From an uncultured Selenomonadaceae bacterium (GTDB lineage: Bacteria > Bacillota > Negativicutes > Selenomonadales > Selenomonadaceae), in assembly GCA_905234705.1 (NCBI GenBank), contig CAJOIB010000023.1, positions 1-39,709 of the forward strand: a DNA stretch of 39,709 bases, read 5' to 3'. Below the pieces are notes generated by a model. That model saw nothing but the letters and a program-made list of their open reading frames with translations, searched no databases and was not told where the DNA came from. The position numbers were made by a program, and so were the translations under genes. This document shows positions 18,161 to 28,648 of the stretch, piece by piece. The stretch's first letter is position 1. Each line of letters starts with the position of its first letter.

Positions 18161-20642
18161 TTGGATTTTATAAAAGTGCGCGGCGCTCGCGTCCACAACT
18201 TGAAAAATATTGACGTTGAAATTCCGCGCGAAAAATTTGTAGTGATAACCGGCGTCAGCGGCAGCGGTAAAAGTTCCCTCGCATTTGATACGATTTACGC
18301 TGAAGGGCAACGCCGCTATATGGAAAGTCTTTCCAGTTACGCGCGCCAATTTCTTGGTTTGCCAGATAAGCCCGACGTTGAATTAATCGAAGGCTTGAGC
18401 CCCGCCATTGCCATTAACCAAAAAACCACGAATAACAATCCGCGCTCGACTGTCGGCACTGTTACTGAGATTTATGATTATCTGCGGCTGCTTTTCGCGC
18501 GCATTGGCAAACCGCACTGTCCAAAATGCGGCAAGCCTGTTACCGCCCAAAGTCTCGACCAAATTCTCGCGCAGATTTTGAAATTGCCCGAAGGCACACG
18601 ATTTACTTTGCTTGCGCCGATTGTCAATCAGCAGAAAGGCACTCACAAAGAAATTTTTTTGTGCGCGTGCAAGTTGACGGCGAACTGCGCGACCTTGACG
18701 ACGAAATTAAGCTTGCCAAAACTAAAAAACATTCGATTGAGCTGGTTGTCGACCGGCTGGTTATTCGCGAAGGGATTCGTTCGCGCCTGGCTGATTCGCT
18801 TGAAACCGCGCTGAAATTCGGCAACGGCGTTGTTTTTGCGAAAACTGACAATGAAACTTTGACATTCAGCGAAAAAAATGCTTGCGTCGATTGCGGAATC
18901 AGTTTGCCGGACATTGAGCCGCAACTTTTTTCGTTTAACAGCCCGCGCGGCGCTTGCGAAAAATGCGGCGGCTTGGGCAGGATTTTTAAACAGCTGAATT
19001 GGGAAAGTATGTTTGAATGGATGCAGGCAGTTCACGAATTTAAGACAAACGAAGACGGCTTTGAACTTTGCCCCGATTGTCACGGGCAGCGCTTGAATCC
19101 GGTTGCACTGGCGGTTACTGTTGGCGAAAAAAATATCGCGCAGGTTGTAGATATGTCGGTGGAACGTTGCGGGAAATTTTTCATTGAATTGGAAAATCAG
19201 CTTGACGATACCGATAAAAAAATTTCGCGGCAGGTTTTGAAGGAAATTAAATCGCGGCTGAAATTTTTATGCGACGTTGGACTGGATTATTTAACTTTGT
19301 CGCGTAAATCTGCAACTTTGAGCGGCGGCGAATTTCAGCGAATCAGATTGGCGACGCAAATTGGCTCTGCTTTAACCGGCGTGCTTTACGTTTTGGACGA
19401 GCCTTCAATCGGTTTACATCAGCATGACAATCAGAAACTTTTGGAGACGCTTAAAAATCTGCGCGATTTGGGAAATACTTTGCTTGTGGTCGAACACGAC
19501 GAAGAAACTATGCGGGCGGCTGATATGCTCGTTGACATTGGGCGCGGCGCTGGCAAAAATGGCGGCGAAGTTATCGCGCAGGGCACGCTCAAAATCCAAA
19601 TTCATTAACCGGCGAATATTTGAGCGGGCGGGCGAAAATTCCTGTTCCCGCTAATCGTCGTGCGGCGAAAAATTTTATCAGCTTTGAAAATCTTAACGCC
19701 AATAATCTTAAAAATCTTGCCGTGAAAATTCCGCTCGAAGTTTTGACGATTATAACCGGCGTCAGCGGCAGTGGCAAATCGACGCTCATTGACGAAATTG
19801 TTTACCCGCGCTTGATTAAAGACGCTGAAACATTAAAAAAATTTGGCGTGAGTACGATTATTAAAATTGACCAAGATCCGATTGGGCGCTCGCCGCGCTC
19901 GAATGTTGTGACGTACACGAAAATTTTTGACAGGATTAGAAATTTATTCGCTGAAACGCAGGGCTCGAAGATTCGCGGCTACAATTCCAGCCGATTCAGT
20001 TTCAATGTCAAGGGCGGGCGCTGTGAGACTTGCAGCGGCAACGGCGTTTTGAAAATCCCGATGAATTTTTTGCCCGATGTTTATGTGACGTGCGACGTTT
20101 GCAAGGGCGCGCGCTTTAACGCTGAGACGCTCGAAGTCAAATACAAGGGTAAAAATATCGCCGAAGTTTTGAGCATGACGGTTGACGAGGCGCTTGAATT
20201 TTTCGGCAATGTTCCTGGTATTGCGCGAATGTTGCAGGTTTTACAAGATATTGGGCTTGGCTACATTGAGTTGGGGCAACCGGCGAATACGTTAAGCGGC
20301 GGCGAAAGTCAGCGCGTGAAATTGGCGGCTCAGTTGGCGCGCCCGATTACTCAGCTGAAAAATATTTATATTATGGACGAACCGACGACGGGCTTGCATT
20401 TTGACGACGTGAAAAAATTGATTGGCGTAGTTCAGCGGCTGGTTGAGCGCGGCGACAGCGTAATTATTATTGAGCATAATCTTGACGTGATTAAAAGCGC
20501 GGATTATATTATAGACTTAGGACCGGACGGCGGCGACCGCGGCGGCGAATTGGTTGCATTTGGCACGCCGGAGCAGGTCGCGCAGGTTGAAAATTCCTAC
20601 ACCGGTCAAGCTTTAAAAAATATTTTGGAAAGGGGCGTTTAA
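18161..20642 (+). CDS. uvrA: Excinuclease ABC subunit A, interrupted by two apparent single-base frameshifts
   Basis: TTG start after [88 protein letters not shown]. Reading frame changes near T7 (18654-18660) and A4 (19591-19594). Confidence 0.93.
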
Positions 20643-21095
20643 ATGCGAGTTGTGCCTTATGAGCCGAGATTTAAAAATGATTTTGTCGAAATGAACAAGG
20701 CTTGGATTAGAGATATGTTTGTGCTTGAGGCGGAAGATATTTCGTTTTTCAATAATTTTGAGGAAATGCTCGCGCAGGGCGGCGAAATTTTTTTCACGCT
20801 GGACGATAACGATAAAGTTTTGGCGTGCTGTTTGATTGGACCGATGGCTGATGGTGAATGGGAAATTGCAAAATTCGCGTCGACTGGCGAAGTTAAGGGC
20901 GCGGGTACTTTGTGCCTTCAAGCGTGTATCGATTATGCGCGGGCTAAGGGCATTGAAAAAATTTTGATTGTGTCGAATACAAAATGCGAGGCGGGCGTTC
21001 ACCTGTACCGCAAATTTGGCTTTAATGAGATACCTGTTGACAAAGAAAAATTTCCGTTCGAGCGGGCGAATATTGCGTTTGAGAAATTTTTATGA
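20643..21095 (+). CDS. GNAT-family N-acetyltransferase
   Basis: GEWEIAKFASTGEVKGAGTLCLQACIDYARAKGIEKILIVSNTKCEAGVHLYRKFGFNEIP. Confidence 0.85.
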   Translation: MRVVPYEPRFKNDFVEMNKAWIRDMFVLEAEDISFFNNFEEMLAQGGEIFFTLDDNDKVLACCLIGPMADGEWEIAKFASTGEVKGAGTLCLQACIDYARAKGIEKILIVSNTKCEAGVHLYRKFGFNEIPVDKEKFPFERANIAFEKFL

Positions 21096-21107
21096 AGGAG
21101 CGAATTT

Positions 21108-21662
21108 ATGAGTAAATTGACATTGGAGCGCGCGAAAGAAATTTTGCACAAGCACACGACGGAGGAACATTTATTCACACACGCGGCGGCGGTTAGTGCG
21201 GCAATGGAGGCTATGGCTGAACATTTCGGCGCGGACAAGGAACATTGGGCGGCGATTGGCTATTTGCACGATGTTGACTTTGAAAAATTTCCGGAGGAAC
21301 ATTGCCTGCACGTGCGTGAACTTCTCGAACCGGAAGGCGTTGACGTTGAAGATATTGATACAATTATTTCGCACGCGTACGGTTTGCACCCCGTCACGGT
21401 TAAACCTACGACCGATTGTCAGAAATCTTTATTTGCAGTCGACGAACTCACGGGGATTATCCACGCGTATTCATTGATGCGTCCAGAAAAATTTGACGGC
21501 ATGAGCGTTAAAAGCTTGAAGAAAAAATTCAAAGACAAGCGCTTTGCGGCGAAATGCGACCGCGAAGTTATCAATCGTGGCGTTGAAGATTTAGGTTTGC
21601 CGCTCGATACCGTTATGGAAATTTGTATTCGCGGAATGAGCGCGCACGCTGAAGAATTTTAA
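21108..21662 (+). CDS. HD-domain protein (predicted hydrolase)
   Basis: TEEHLFTHAAAVSAAMEAMAEHFGADKEHWAAIGYLHDVDFEKFPEEHC; HAYGLHP. Confidence 0.85.
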   Translation: MSKLTLERAKEILHKHTTEEHLFTHAAAVSAAMEAMAEHFGADKEHWAAIGYLHDVDFEKFPEEHCLHVRELLEPEGVDVEDIDTIISHAYGLHPVTVKPTTDCQKSLFAVDELTGIIHAYSLMRPEKFDGMSVKSLKKKFKDKRFAAKCDREVINRGVEDLGLPLDTVMEICIRGMSAHAEEF

Positions 21663-21729
21663 ATTCAGTTTTTAATCATACAGTGATGGTATAATATTTA
21701 AGTCTTTTTTTGAAAGGTGGTTTCGATTT

Positions 21730-22392
21730 ATGATTTTCCGAACGTTGGCGTTGGTGATGATGTTTATGCTGGCAAGTTCAACGAGTTTTGCGGCGATTGC
21801 TTTTCGGCAGGGAGACCAAGGCACGGAAATTGCGGAAGTGCAGGCGCGATTGGAACGGCTGGGCTATGATGTTATTGCTGACGGCGATTTTGGAATTGCG
21901 ACGGTTGAGGCTGTCAAGGATTTTCAAAAAACCCACGGTATGACGGCTGACGGGCTTGTTGGCGATAAAACTTACGCGGCGTTAATGGGGCGGGCTATGC
22001 CGGAAATCAGTCGCGGCTCGAATTTAATCACGCGCCGCCTTATCAATAACGCCATGCAATATATTGGTACTCCTTACGTTTTCGGCGGCAATTCGCTTTA
22101 CTATGGAATTGACTGCTCGGCTTATACTCAGCAGATTTACGCCAGCATTGGTGTTAATTTGCCGCGCACTGCAGATTATCAATTTGAATGCGGAACGCCG
22201 GTTTCTCGCGCAGATTTAATTCCTGGCGACGAAGTTTTCTTCACTACCTACACTTACGGCGCGTCTCATTGCGGCATTTACATTGGCAACGGTCAATTTA
22301 TTCACGCCAGCTCAACTTACGGCGTTACAGTTTCTTCATTGAGCGACAGCTATTACAATTCCCGCTACATTGGCGCGCGCAGAATGCTTTGA
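21730..22392 (+). CDS. Secreted NlpC/P60 endopeptidase with N-terminal peptidoglycan-binding domain
   Basis: Signal peptide; VQARLERLGYDVIADGDFGIATVEAVKDFQKTHGMTADGLVG; IDCSAYTQQIYASIGVNLPRTADYQF...SHCGIYIGNGQFIHASS. Confidence 0.92.
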   Translation: MIFRTLALVMMFMLASSTSFAAIAFRQGDQGTEIAEVQARLERLGYDVIADGDFGIATVEAVKDFQKTHGMTADGLVGDKTYAALMGRAMPEISRGSNLITRRLINNAMQYIGTPYVFGGNSLYYGIDCSAYTQQIYASIGVNLPRTADYQFECGTPVSRADLIPGDEVFFTTYTYGASHCGIYIGNGQFIHASSTYGVTVSSLSDSYYNSRYIGARRML

Positions 22393-22407
22393 TTGGGGTG
22401 AAATTTT

Positions 22408-23004
22408 TTGATTGATAAAAATAATTATCCTTTGCGGCTTGAAGGCAGATATTGTATTCTTGAAGAAATTTCGCCAAAATATTTTCAGTGCGTTATTGAT
22501 TGGCGCAATGACCCCGAAATAAATAAATTTTTGAATCAGCCCTTTAAGCTCACTATGGAACTAGAGAAAAGTTGGTACGAAAATAAATATTTGAAAGACG
22601 ATACTCAAGGTTTGCTGATAATAATCGACAAAGCTACAAATACGCCGATTGGGACAACGGGCTGGACTGATATTGATTTAAAAGCGCGCCGTTGTATTAA
22701 AGGCAGACTTTTACTTGGTGATAATAAATATGGTCGACATCCGGCTTTTATGGAAGGGCTTTTTCTTGCGACGGATTATATTTACCAATTTGTTGATATT
22801 CAGTACGGGCACGTTGTCAAGGAAAATTTTAAGAGCGTGCAAAATGGCAAATGGATGGGCTTTGAGCTGAATACCGGTGAAATCCAATACCCACACGAAC
22901 TTTTAGTAAACGGAATGGAACAGCAAGAATTTTATTGTACGAAAGAAATGTATTTGAAGGCGCGCAAGAGAAATTTTGAGCGATTTTTTGAGAGAACCAA
23001 ATAA
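22408..23004 (+). CDS. GNAT (RimJ/RimL-like) acetyltransferase
   Basis: LRLEGRYCILEEISPKYFQCVIDWRNDPEINKFLNQPF; TTG start behind GGGGTG. Confidence 0.75.
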   Translation: MIDKNNYPLRLEGRYCILEEISPKYFQCVIDWRNDPEINKFLNQPFKLTMELEKSWYENKYLKDDTQGLLIIIDKATNTPIGTTGWTDIDLKARRCIKGRLLLGDNKYGRHPAFMEGLFLATDYIYQFVDIQYGHVVKENFKSVQNGKWMGFELNTGEIQYPHELLVNGMEQQEFYCTKEMYLKARKRNFERFFERTK

Positions 23005-23023
23005 TTCTAAGAGGAAGGGTCAT

Positions 23024-23767
23024 ATGCTGACGGGAAAAAATATTGTTGTAACCGGTTGCCTACAGGGAATTGGTAAGGCGACGCTTAAAACTTTTGCTGA
23101 AAATGGCGCGAATGTTTTTGCTTGTGCTTACGCGGCTAATGACGAATTTGAAAATTTTTGTAAAGATTTAGCTGATAAAAATGCTGTGAAAATCACGCCG
23201 ATTTATTTTGATATGTCGGATAATGCCGCGGTTGTTGACGCCGCTAAAAAAATTCAGTCCGCCAAAGAAGAAATTCACGGGCTGGTAAATATTGCCGGAA
23301 TTAATAAAGACGCGCTTTTTCCGATGGTGACTTACAAAGATTTGCTCGATACTTTTCAAGTAAATTTTTTCGCGCAGGTAATTTTTTCTCAGTACATTGT
23401 AAGATTGATGCAACGCAAAAAAACCGTCGGCAGTATAGTTTTTACTTCGAGTATATCGGCGCTGGACGGCAACCGCGGACAAACGGCTTACGGCGCGTCC
23501 AAAGCAGCTCTGATTGGCGCAATGAAAACTATGGCGTTGGAACTCGGAGAATTTAATATTCGCGTCAATGCTATTGCTCCTGGCGTTATAAAATCTCCTA
23601 TGACTGACAAATTGCCGGAAAATATTCTTGCGTCAAAAATCAAGACAATGGATATTCCGCGTTTAGGCGAAGTCGAGGAAGTTGCTAAATTGTATCTCTT
23701 TCTGATGTCAGATTTGTCTTCGCACGTTACGGGACAAGTTATTCGCATAGACGGAGGTATGGGCTGA
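23024..23767 (+). CDS. Short-chain dehydrogenase/reductase (SDR 1)
   Basis: NIVVTGCLQGIGKATLKTFAENGANVFA; YGASKAALIGAMKTMALELGEFNIRVNAIAPGVI; SD GAGGAAGGG. Confidence 0.92.
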   Translation: MLTGKNIVVTGCLQGIGKATLKTFAENGANVFACAYAANDEFENFCKDLADKNAVKITPIYFDMSDNAAVVDAAKKIQSAKEEIHGLVNIAGINKDALFPMVTYKDLLDTFQVNFFAQVIFSQYIVRLMQRKKTVGSIVFTSSISALDGNRGQTAYGASKAALIGAMKTMALELGEFNIRVNAIAPGVIKSPMTDKLPENILASKIKTMDIPRLGEVEEVAKLYLFLMSDLSSHVTGQVIRIDGGMG

Positions 23768-24540
23768 TGAAAAACAAAATTTTGAGCGGAAAAAATATTT
23801 TGGTTACAGGCACTGCGCGAGGTATGGGGCGGCAAATGGTTGAAACTTTCGCTGAAATGAGCGCAAATGTATTCGCTCACGCCAGAAAATTTACCGAGCA
23901 ACACGCCGATTATTGCAAAGAAATCGCTGACAAATTCGATACAAAAATTATTCCCGTGTACTTTGAATTGACAAACGCGGACGAAATTAAACGCGGTATT
24001 AGTGAAATTCGCGCGACAAAAATTCCGGTAAATGGTCTGGTAAATAACGCCGGTATCACGTTTAACGCACTTTTTCAAATGACTACCATGGAAGATGTCC
24101 GCAATCAATTTGAAGTCAATTTTTTTGCGCCGTTTCTTTTGACACAGTACATAGTTAAGTTGATGATTAGAAATAAAAGCGGCAGTATCGTTAATATTTC
24201 TTCGTCGGCGGCGCTGGACGGCAATTCGGGCAAATCTGCTTATGGTTCGTCGAAGGCGGCGTTACTTTGTATGACGCGCTGTCTTTCTGAAGAATTAGCG
24301 GCTAATGGGATTCGTGCCAATGCGATTTGTCCAGGCGTCACGGAAACTGATATGGTCGCAACTATGCCGGATTATGCGGTTAATCTTCAGCTCGAATCGA
24401 CTTTTCTCGGCAAATTCGGCAAAGTTTCAGATATTGCGAATGTGGCGGCGTTTTTGCTATCGGATTATTCAAGTTACATTACCGGACAATTTATTCGCGT
24501 GGACGGCGGCGTGACTGAATATGGCAAGCGGCAAAGTTAG
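23767..24540 (+). CDS. Short-chain dehydrogenase/reductase (SDR 2)
   Basis: NILVTGTARGMGRQMVETFAEMSANVFA; YGSSKAALLCMTRCLSEELAANGIRANAICPGVTETDM; stop/start overlap with SDR 1. Confidence 0.92.
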   Translation: MKNKILSGKNILVTGTARGMGRQMVETFAEMSANVFAHARKFTEQHADYCKEIADKFDTKIIPVYFELTNADEIKRGISEIRATKIPVNGLVNNAGITFNALFQMTTMEDVRNQFEVNFFAPFLLTQYIVKLMIRNKSGSIVNISSSAALDGNSGKSAYGSSKAALLCMTRCLSEELAANGIRANAICPGVTETDMVATMPDYAVNLQLESTFLGKFGKVSDIANVAAFLLSDYSSYITGQFIRVDGGVTEYGKRQS

Positions 24541-24558
24541 TGGGGTGAAAAAATTTTT

Positions 24559-25320
24559 ATGTTGTTAAAAGGTAAAACTGCGATAATTACCGGCTGCAAC
24601 CGCGGAATTGGCAAAGCTATCCTTGAAAAATTCGCTGAGAACGGCGCGAATATTTTTGCTTGCGCGAGAAAAGATTATCCTGAGTTCGTCGAAAATATTA
24701 ATGCTCTGGCTGAAAAATACAGCGTTGAAATTACGCCAATTTATTTTGATATGACTGACGAAGACGCAATGAAAAACGCGGTTATGTCTATCAGAAAATC
24801 GCGCAGAAATATTGATATTCTTGTGAACAACGCCGGTATTCTTGCCGATTTCAATTTATTTCAAATGACGCCGGTTGAAAATATGCGCAAAGTCTTTGAA
24901 GTAAATTTTTTCGCGCAGATGAAATTGACGCAATACATTTCGCGGCTTATGAAAAATGGCAGCATTATTTTTATTTCGTCAGTAGTTGCGCTCGACGGCT
25001 CGCCTGGTCAAATCGGCTACGTCGGAAGTAAATCCGCTCTTATCGGTGCGACTAAAACTTTATCAATCGAATTGGGACAATTTAATATTCGCGTCAATGC
25101 CGTTGCTCCTGGAATTATCGAAACTGATATGGGCGATGAGCTGAATCAAGAACTTGCTCAAGATATTATCGAGCGCTCCGCCCTCAAACGACGCGGAACT
25201 CCCATTGAAGTTGCTAATACCGTTTTGTTTTTGGCTTCCGATTTGTCTAATTACATTACCGGTCAATATATTCGCGTAGACGGCGGCGCATTCGCAGGAA
25301 TCGGACGGGGGGGGGGGTAA
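24559..25320 (+). CDS. Short-chain dehydrogenase/reductase (SDR 3), ending in a poly-G11 tract
   Basis: TAIITGCNRGIGKAILEKFAENGANIFACA; YVGSKSALIGATKTLSIELGQFNIRVNAVAPGIIETDMG; C-term GGAFAGIGRGGG* encoded by G11 (25307-25317). Confidence 0.92.
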   Translation: MLLKGKTAIITGCNRGIGKAILEKFAENGANIFACARKDYPEFVENINALAEKYSVEITPIYFDMTDEDAMKNAVMSIRKSRRNIDILVNNAGILADFNLFQMTPVENMRKVFEVNFFAQMKLTQYISRLMKNGSIIFISSVVALDGSPGQIGYVGSKSALIGATKTLSIELGQFNIRVNAVAPGIIETDMGDELNQELAQDIIERSALKRRGTPIEVANTVLFLASDLSNYITGQYIRVDGGAFAGIGRGGG

Positions 25321-25361
25321 TTAATCTAGATGTTAATTATATTTCTTCCTTAGCAAAAAAG

Positions 25362-26074
25362 ATGCGGCTATCGGTCATTGAAACAGGTTACGGTGCTGGT
25401 AAAAACGGCGCACATTTCGGCGGAGCTTTGTCGGCGATTGAAATTCTTGCTTGTCTGTATGGCGGCATTATGAATAAAGATGACTGTTTTATTGCATTGT
25501 ATACCGCGCTGGCTCACACGGGACATTTTCCACTCGAAGATTTAAAAACTTTTGAGCAAAACGATTCTGAACTTATTGGTCATTTGGTTATGAATCCTGC
25601 GCGAGGGATTGAATTTTCGGGCGGCAGTCTTGGAATGGGTTTATCTCAAGGCATCGGTATGGCGCTTGGATTTAGGCGGCAAAATCTTGATAATCACGTA
25701 TTTGTACTTTTGGGCGACGGCGAATGTGACGAAGGCTCTGTTTGGGAAGGTGTTATGTCAGCGGCTCATTTCAAACTGGATAATTTGATTGTCATTGTCG
25801 ATAAAAATAAATTGCAATCCGACGGCGAAACTTCAAGCGTTATGGATTTACAAGATTTGGCTGATAAATTCGATAGTTTTGGTTTCGACGTTTACGAAGT
25901 TGACGGACACGATATTTCTGATTTATGCGAGATTTTTACAACCACTTTAAAAAATATATTGTCGCTGATACAATCAAGGGCAAGGGCGTTTCGTTTATGG
26001 AAAATCAGTTTGAGTGGCATCATAAGGCTTTGACTGAACAGCAATATAAAGACGCACTCTCGGAGGTGAAATAA
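25362..26074 (+). CDS. Transketolase N-terminal (TPP-binding) subunit, with apparent frameshift at A6
   Basis: ETGYGAGKNGAHFGGALSAIEILACLYGG; VFVLLGDGECDEGSVWEGVMSAAHFKLDNLIVIVDKNKLQSDG. Continuation KYIVADTIKGKGVSFMENQFEWHHKALTEQQYKDALSEVK* lies in the -1 frame. Homologous reading extends upstream of the ATG (INLDVNYISSLAKKMRLS). Confidence 0.88.
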
Positions 26075-27043
26075 ATGGCACTTGATAGGCGAATTTTAAG
26101 GACTTATTCAATGCTTGGCGAGAGTGGTTCGTTGTTCACTCAACTTGCGGAGTGTGCTAAGACTGACGAAAATATTTCGGTTTTAACTGCGGATTTGGGA
26201 AATTCCAGCGGGTTGAATAAATTTATGCGCGATTGTCCGGATAAATTTTACAACATTGGTATCGCCGAGCAAAATATGATTGGAATTGCGGCGGGAATGG
26301 CGAAAGTTGGTTTGAAAGTTTTTGCCGTGACTTTTACCACTTTTATAACTATGCGCGCTTGTGAGCAGGTTCGAGTAAATTTGGGCTATATGAAATTGCC
26401 AATTAAAATCATCGGCACTCGCGCAGGTATCATTAATGGTATTTTTGGAAATTCACATTACGCCATTGAAGATATTTCGATTATGCGCGCCATTCCGAAT
26501 TTGACGATTGTTGCGCCGGCTGATGCCTTCGAGGCTGTGAAAGTTTTGGACGCGGCAATCAATTTCGACGCGCCTATGTACATTCGCTTGACGGGTAAAC
26601 TCAATACGCCGATGATTTACAAGGACGATTATAATTTTGAGATTGGCAAGGCTGTTGTTCTGCGCGAAGGCTCGGACGTTGCGATTTTTTCAGTTGGCAC
26701 TTTGACGGCAAACGCATTGAAGGCGGCGAATATTTTGGAGAGCAACGGTATTAGCGCGGCGGTTATCAATATGCACACGATTAAGCCGCTCGATACTGAA
26801 ATTCTTGACAAATATTTTTCTACTGCTAAACTTATTGCGACTGTCGAGGAACACAGCATTATCGGCGGACTTGGCGGGGCTGTTGCCGAATACAAAGCCG
26901 GTAAAAAATCTGCGCCGCCGCAAATTTTCATTGGTCTGCCCGATATTTACGGCAAGGCGGCTGAATATGAATTTTTGCTTGACAGGTACGGTTTGACTGC
27001 GGAAAAAATTTCTGCGACGATTATTCAAAATTTGAGGGGATAA
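26075..27043 (+). CDS. Transketolase C-terminal (pyrimidine-binding) subunit
   Basis: VLTADLGNSSGLNKFMRDCPDKFYNIGIAEQNMIGIAAGMAKVGLKVFAVTFTTFITMRACEQVR. Confidence 0.92.
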   Translation: MALDRRILRTYSMLGESGSLFTQLAECAKTDENISVLTADLGNSSGLNKFMRDCPDKFYNIGIAEQNMIGIAAGMAKVGLKVFAVTFTTFITMRACEQVRVNLGYMKLPIKIIGTRAGIINGIFGNSHYAIEDISIMRAIPNLTIVAPADAFEAVKVLDAAINFDAPMYIRLTGKLNTPMIYKDDYNFEIGKAVVLREGSDVAIFSVGTLTANALKAANILESNGISAAVINMHTIKPLDTEILDKYFSTAKLIATVEEHSIIGGLGGAVAEYKAGKKSAPPQIFIGLPDIYGKAAEYEFLLDRYGLTAEKISATIIQNLRG

Positions 27044-27046
27044 TTT

Positions 27047-27292
27047 ATGACGAATTTGGAAAAATATGATAAGGCATTTATCGACGCGTTTAACGTGGCG
27101 GCTGAAGATTTGCCGAATTTGAAATATCAAGACATAGCGGCTTGGGATTCGGTCGGTCATATGAGTTTAATGGCGAATATCGAAGATTCATTTGACATTA
27201 TGATGGAAGTTGAAGACATTATGGATTTCAGCTCGTACGCGCACGGCAAGGAAATTCTGAAGGCAAATTACGAGGTTGACATTGAAGGATGA
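27047..27292 (+). CDS. Acyl carrier protein
   Basis: 81 aa; AAWDSVGHMSLMANIEDSFDIMMEVEDIMDF, with DSVGHM as phosphopantetheine site. Confidence 0.88.
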   Translation: MTNLEKYDKAFIDAFNVAAEDLPNLKYQDIAAWDSVGHMSLMANIEDSFDIMMEVEDIMDFSSYAHGKEILKANYEVDIEG

Positions 27293-28648
27293 TATTTGAC
27301 TTAGGAAAATTCGCGGGCAACACGGCTCTTATCGCGGAAAATGAAACTCTGACGTACGAAGATTTAAAAATTCGTTCGGAAGAAATTTCAGGCGCGGCTG
27401 GCGGTCGTTGCCTTATTTTTTTATTTTGCAAAAATAGCGTTGCGTCGGTGGCGGGCTATGTCGGATTTATGAATCGCGGAATTGTGCCGCTTATGATTGA
27501 CGCCGATTTAGATTTGGATTTGGTAAAAAATTTGTTGCAACTTTATCGCCCAAAATATTTATGGTTGCCGGAAAATCTGCGCGAAAATTATTCAGCCTAT
27601 GAAAAAATTTATGAGCGCGACGGCTATAATTTGCTGGCGACGAACGCTGAAACTTTCGCTTTGAATGAAAAACTTGCTCTTCTGATGACGACTTCCGGCT
27701 CAACCGGCAGCCCAAAATTCGTCCGCCAAAGCTACGAAAATATTTTAGCCAATACGAAATCTATTGTTGAATACCTACAGATTGGCGAAAGTGAGCGCTC
27801 AATTACGAATTTGCCGATGAATTACGTTTACGGTTTATCGATTATCAATACGCACATTTTCAGCGGCGGCTCGATTGTCTTAACCGAAAAAACGCTGTTT
27901 CAAAAAGAATTTTGGCAGGCGCTCAAAAATAATTCCGTGACAAATCTTAATGGCGTACCTTATACATTTGAAATGTTGCAACGGCTGAGATTTTTCAGAA
28001 TGGATTTGCCCACGCTGAAATTTATTACGCAGGCGGGCGGCAAACTTGATCCCGAAACGCATTTGAAATTAGACCGGCAAGAAATTTTTTGTAATGTACG
28101 GCGCGGCGGAGGCTACTGCGCGAATGGGCTATCTGCCTGCCGAAAAATCGCTTGAGAAAATCGGATGTATGGGCATTGCAATTCCAGGCGGCAGATTTGA
28201 ATTGACGGGCGACGGCGAGCTGATTTATTACGGCGATAATGTCAGTCTTGGTTACGCGGAGAGCGGCACAGATTTGATTTTGGGCGACGAGCGCAACAAA
28301 CGCCTTGAAACTGGCGACCTTGCAAAAATCGACGCGGACGGTTATTATACGATTGTCGGGCGCAAGAAACGTTTTTTGAAAATGTTTGGCAAGCGCGTGA
28401 ATCTGCAGGAAGTTGAACATATTGTACGGCAGAAATTTAATCTTTCGGAAGTGGCGGCGGCTGGCGTTGATGATAAAATGTTTGTGTTCGTGACGGCTGA
28501 AAATCTGCGCGACGAAATTTTGAATTACCTTAGCCAAAAAATTAATGTTCATCCGACTGCGCTCAAAATTAAATTTATCGCCGAAATTCCTAAAAATGCG
28601 TCCGGCAAAATCATTTACAGCGAATTGGAGAATTTTTATGAGCTATGA
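27289..28648 (+). CDS. AMP-dependent acyl ligase (ANL superfamily), with apparent frameshift at T6
   Basis: LLMTTSGSTGSPKFVRQSYENI; TNLPMNYVYGLSIINTHIFSGGSIVL; MYGAAEATARMGYLP in shifted frame; LETGDLAKIDADGYYTIVGRKKRFLKMFGKRVNLQEVE; NASGKIIYSEL. Confidence 0.9.

Noticed and set aside
25330-25353. ATG at 25330 as transketolase start
   Set aside because: Wrong frame; it runs only a few codons to TAG at 25351-25353.
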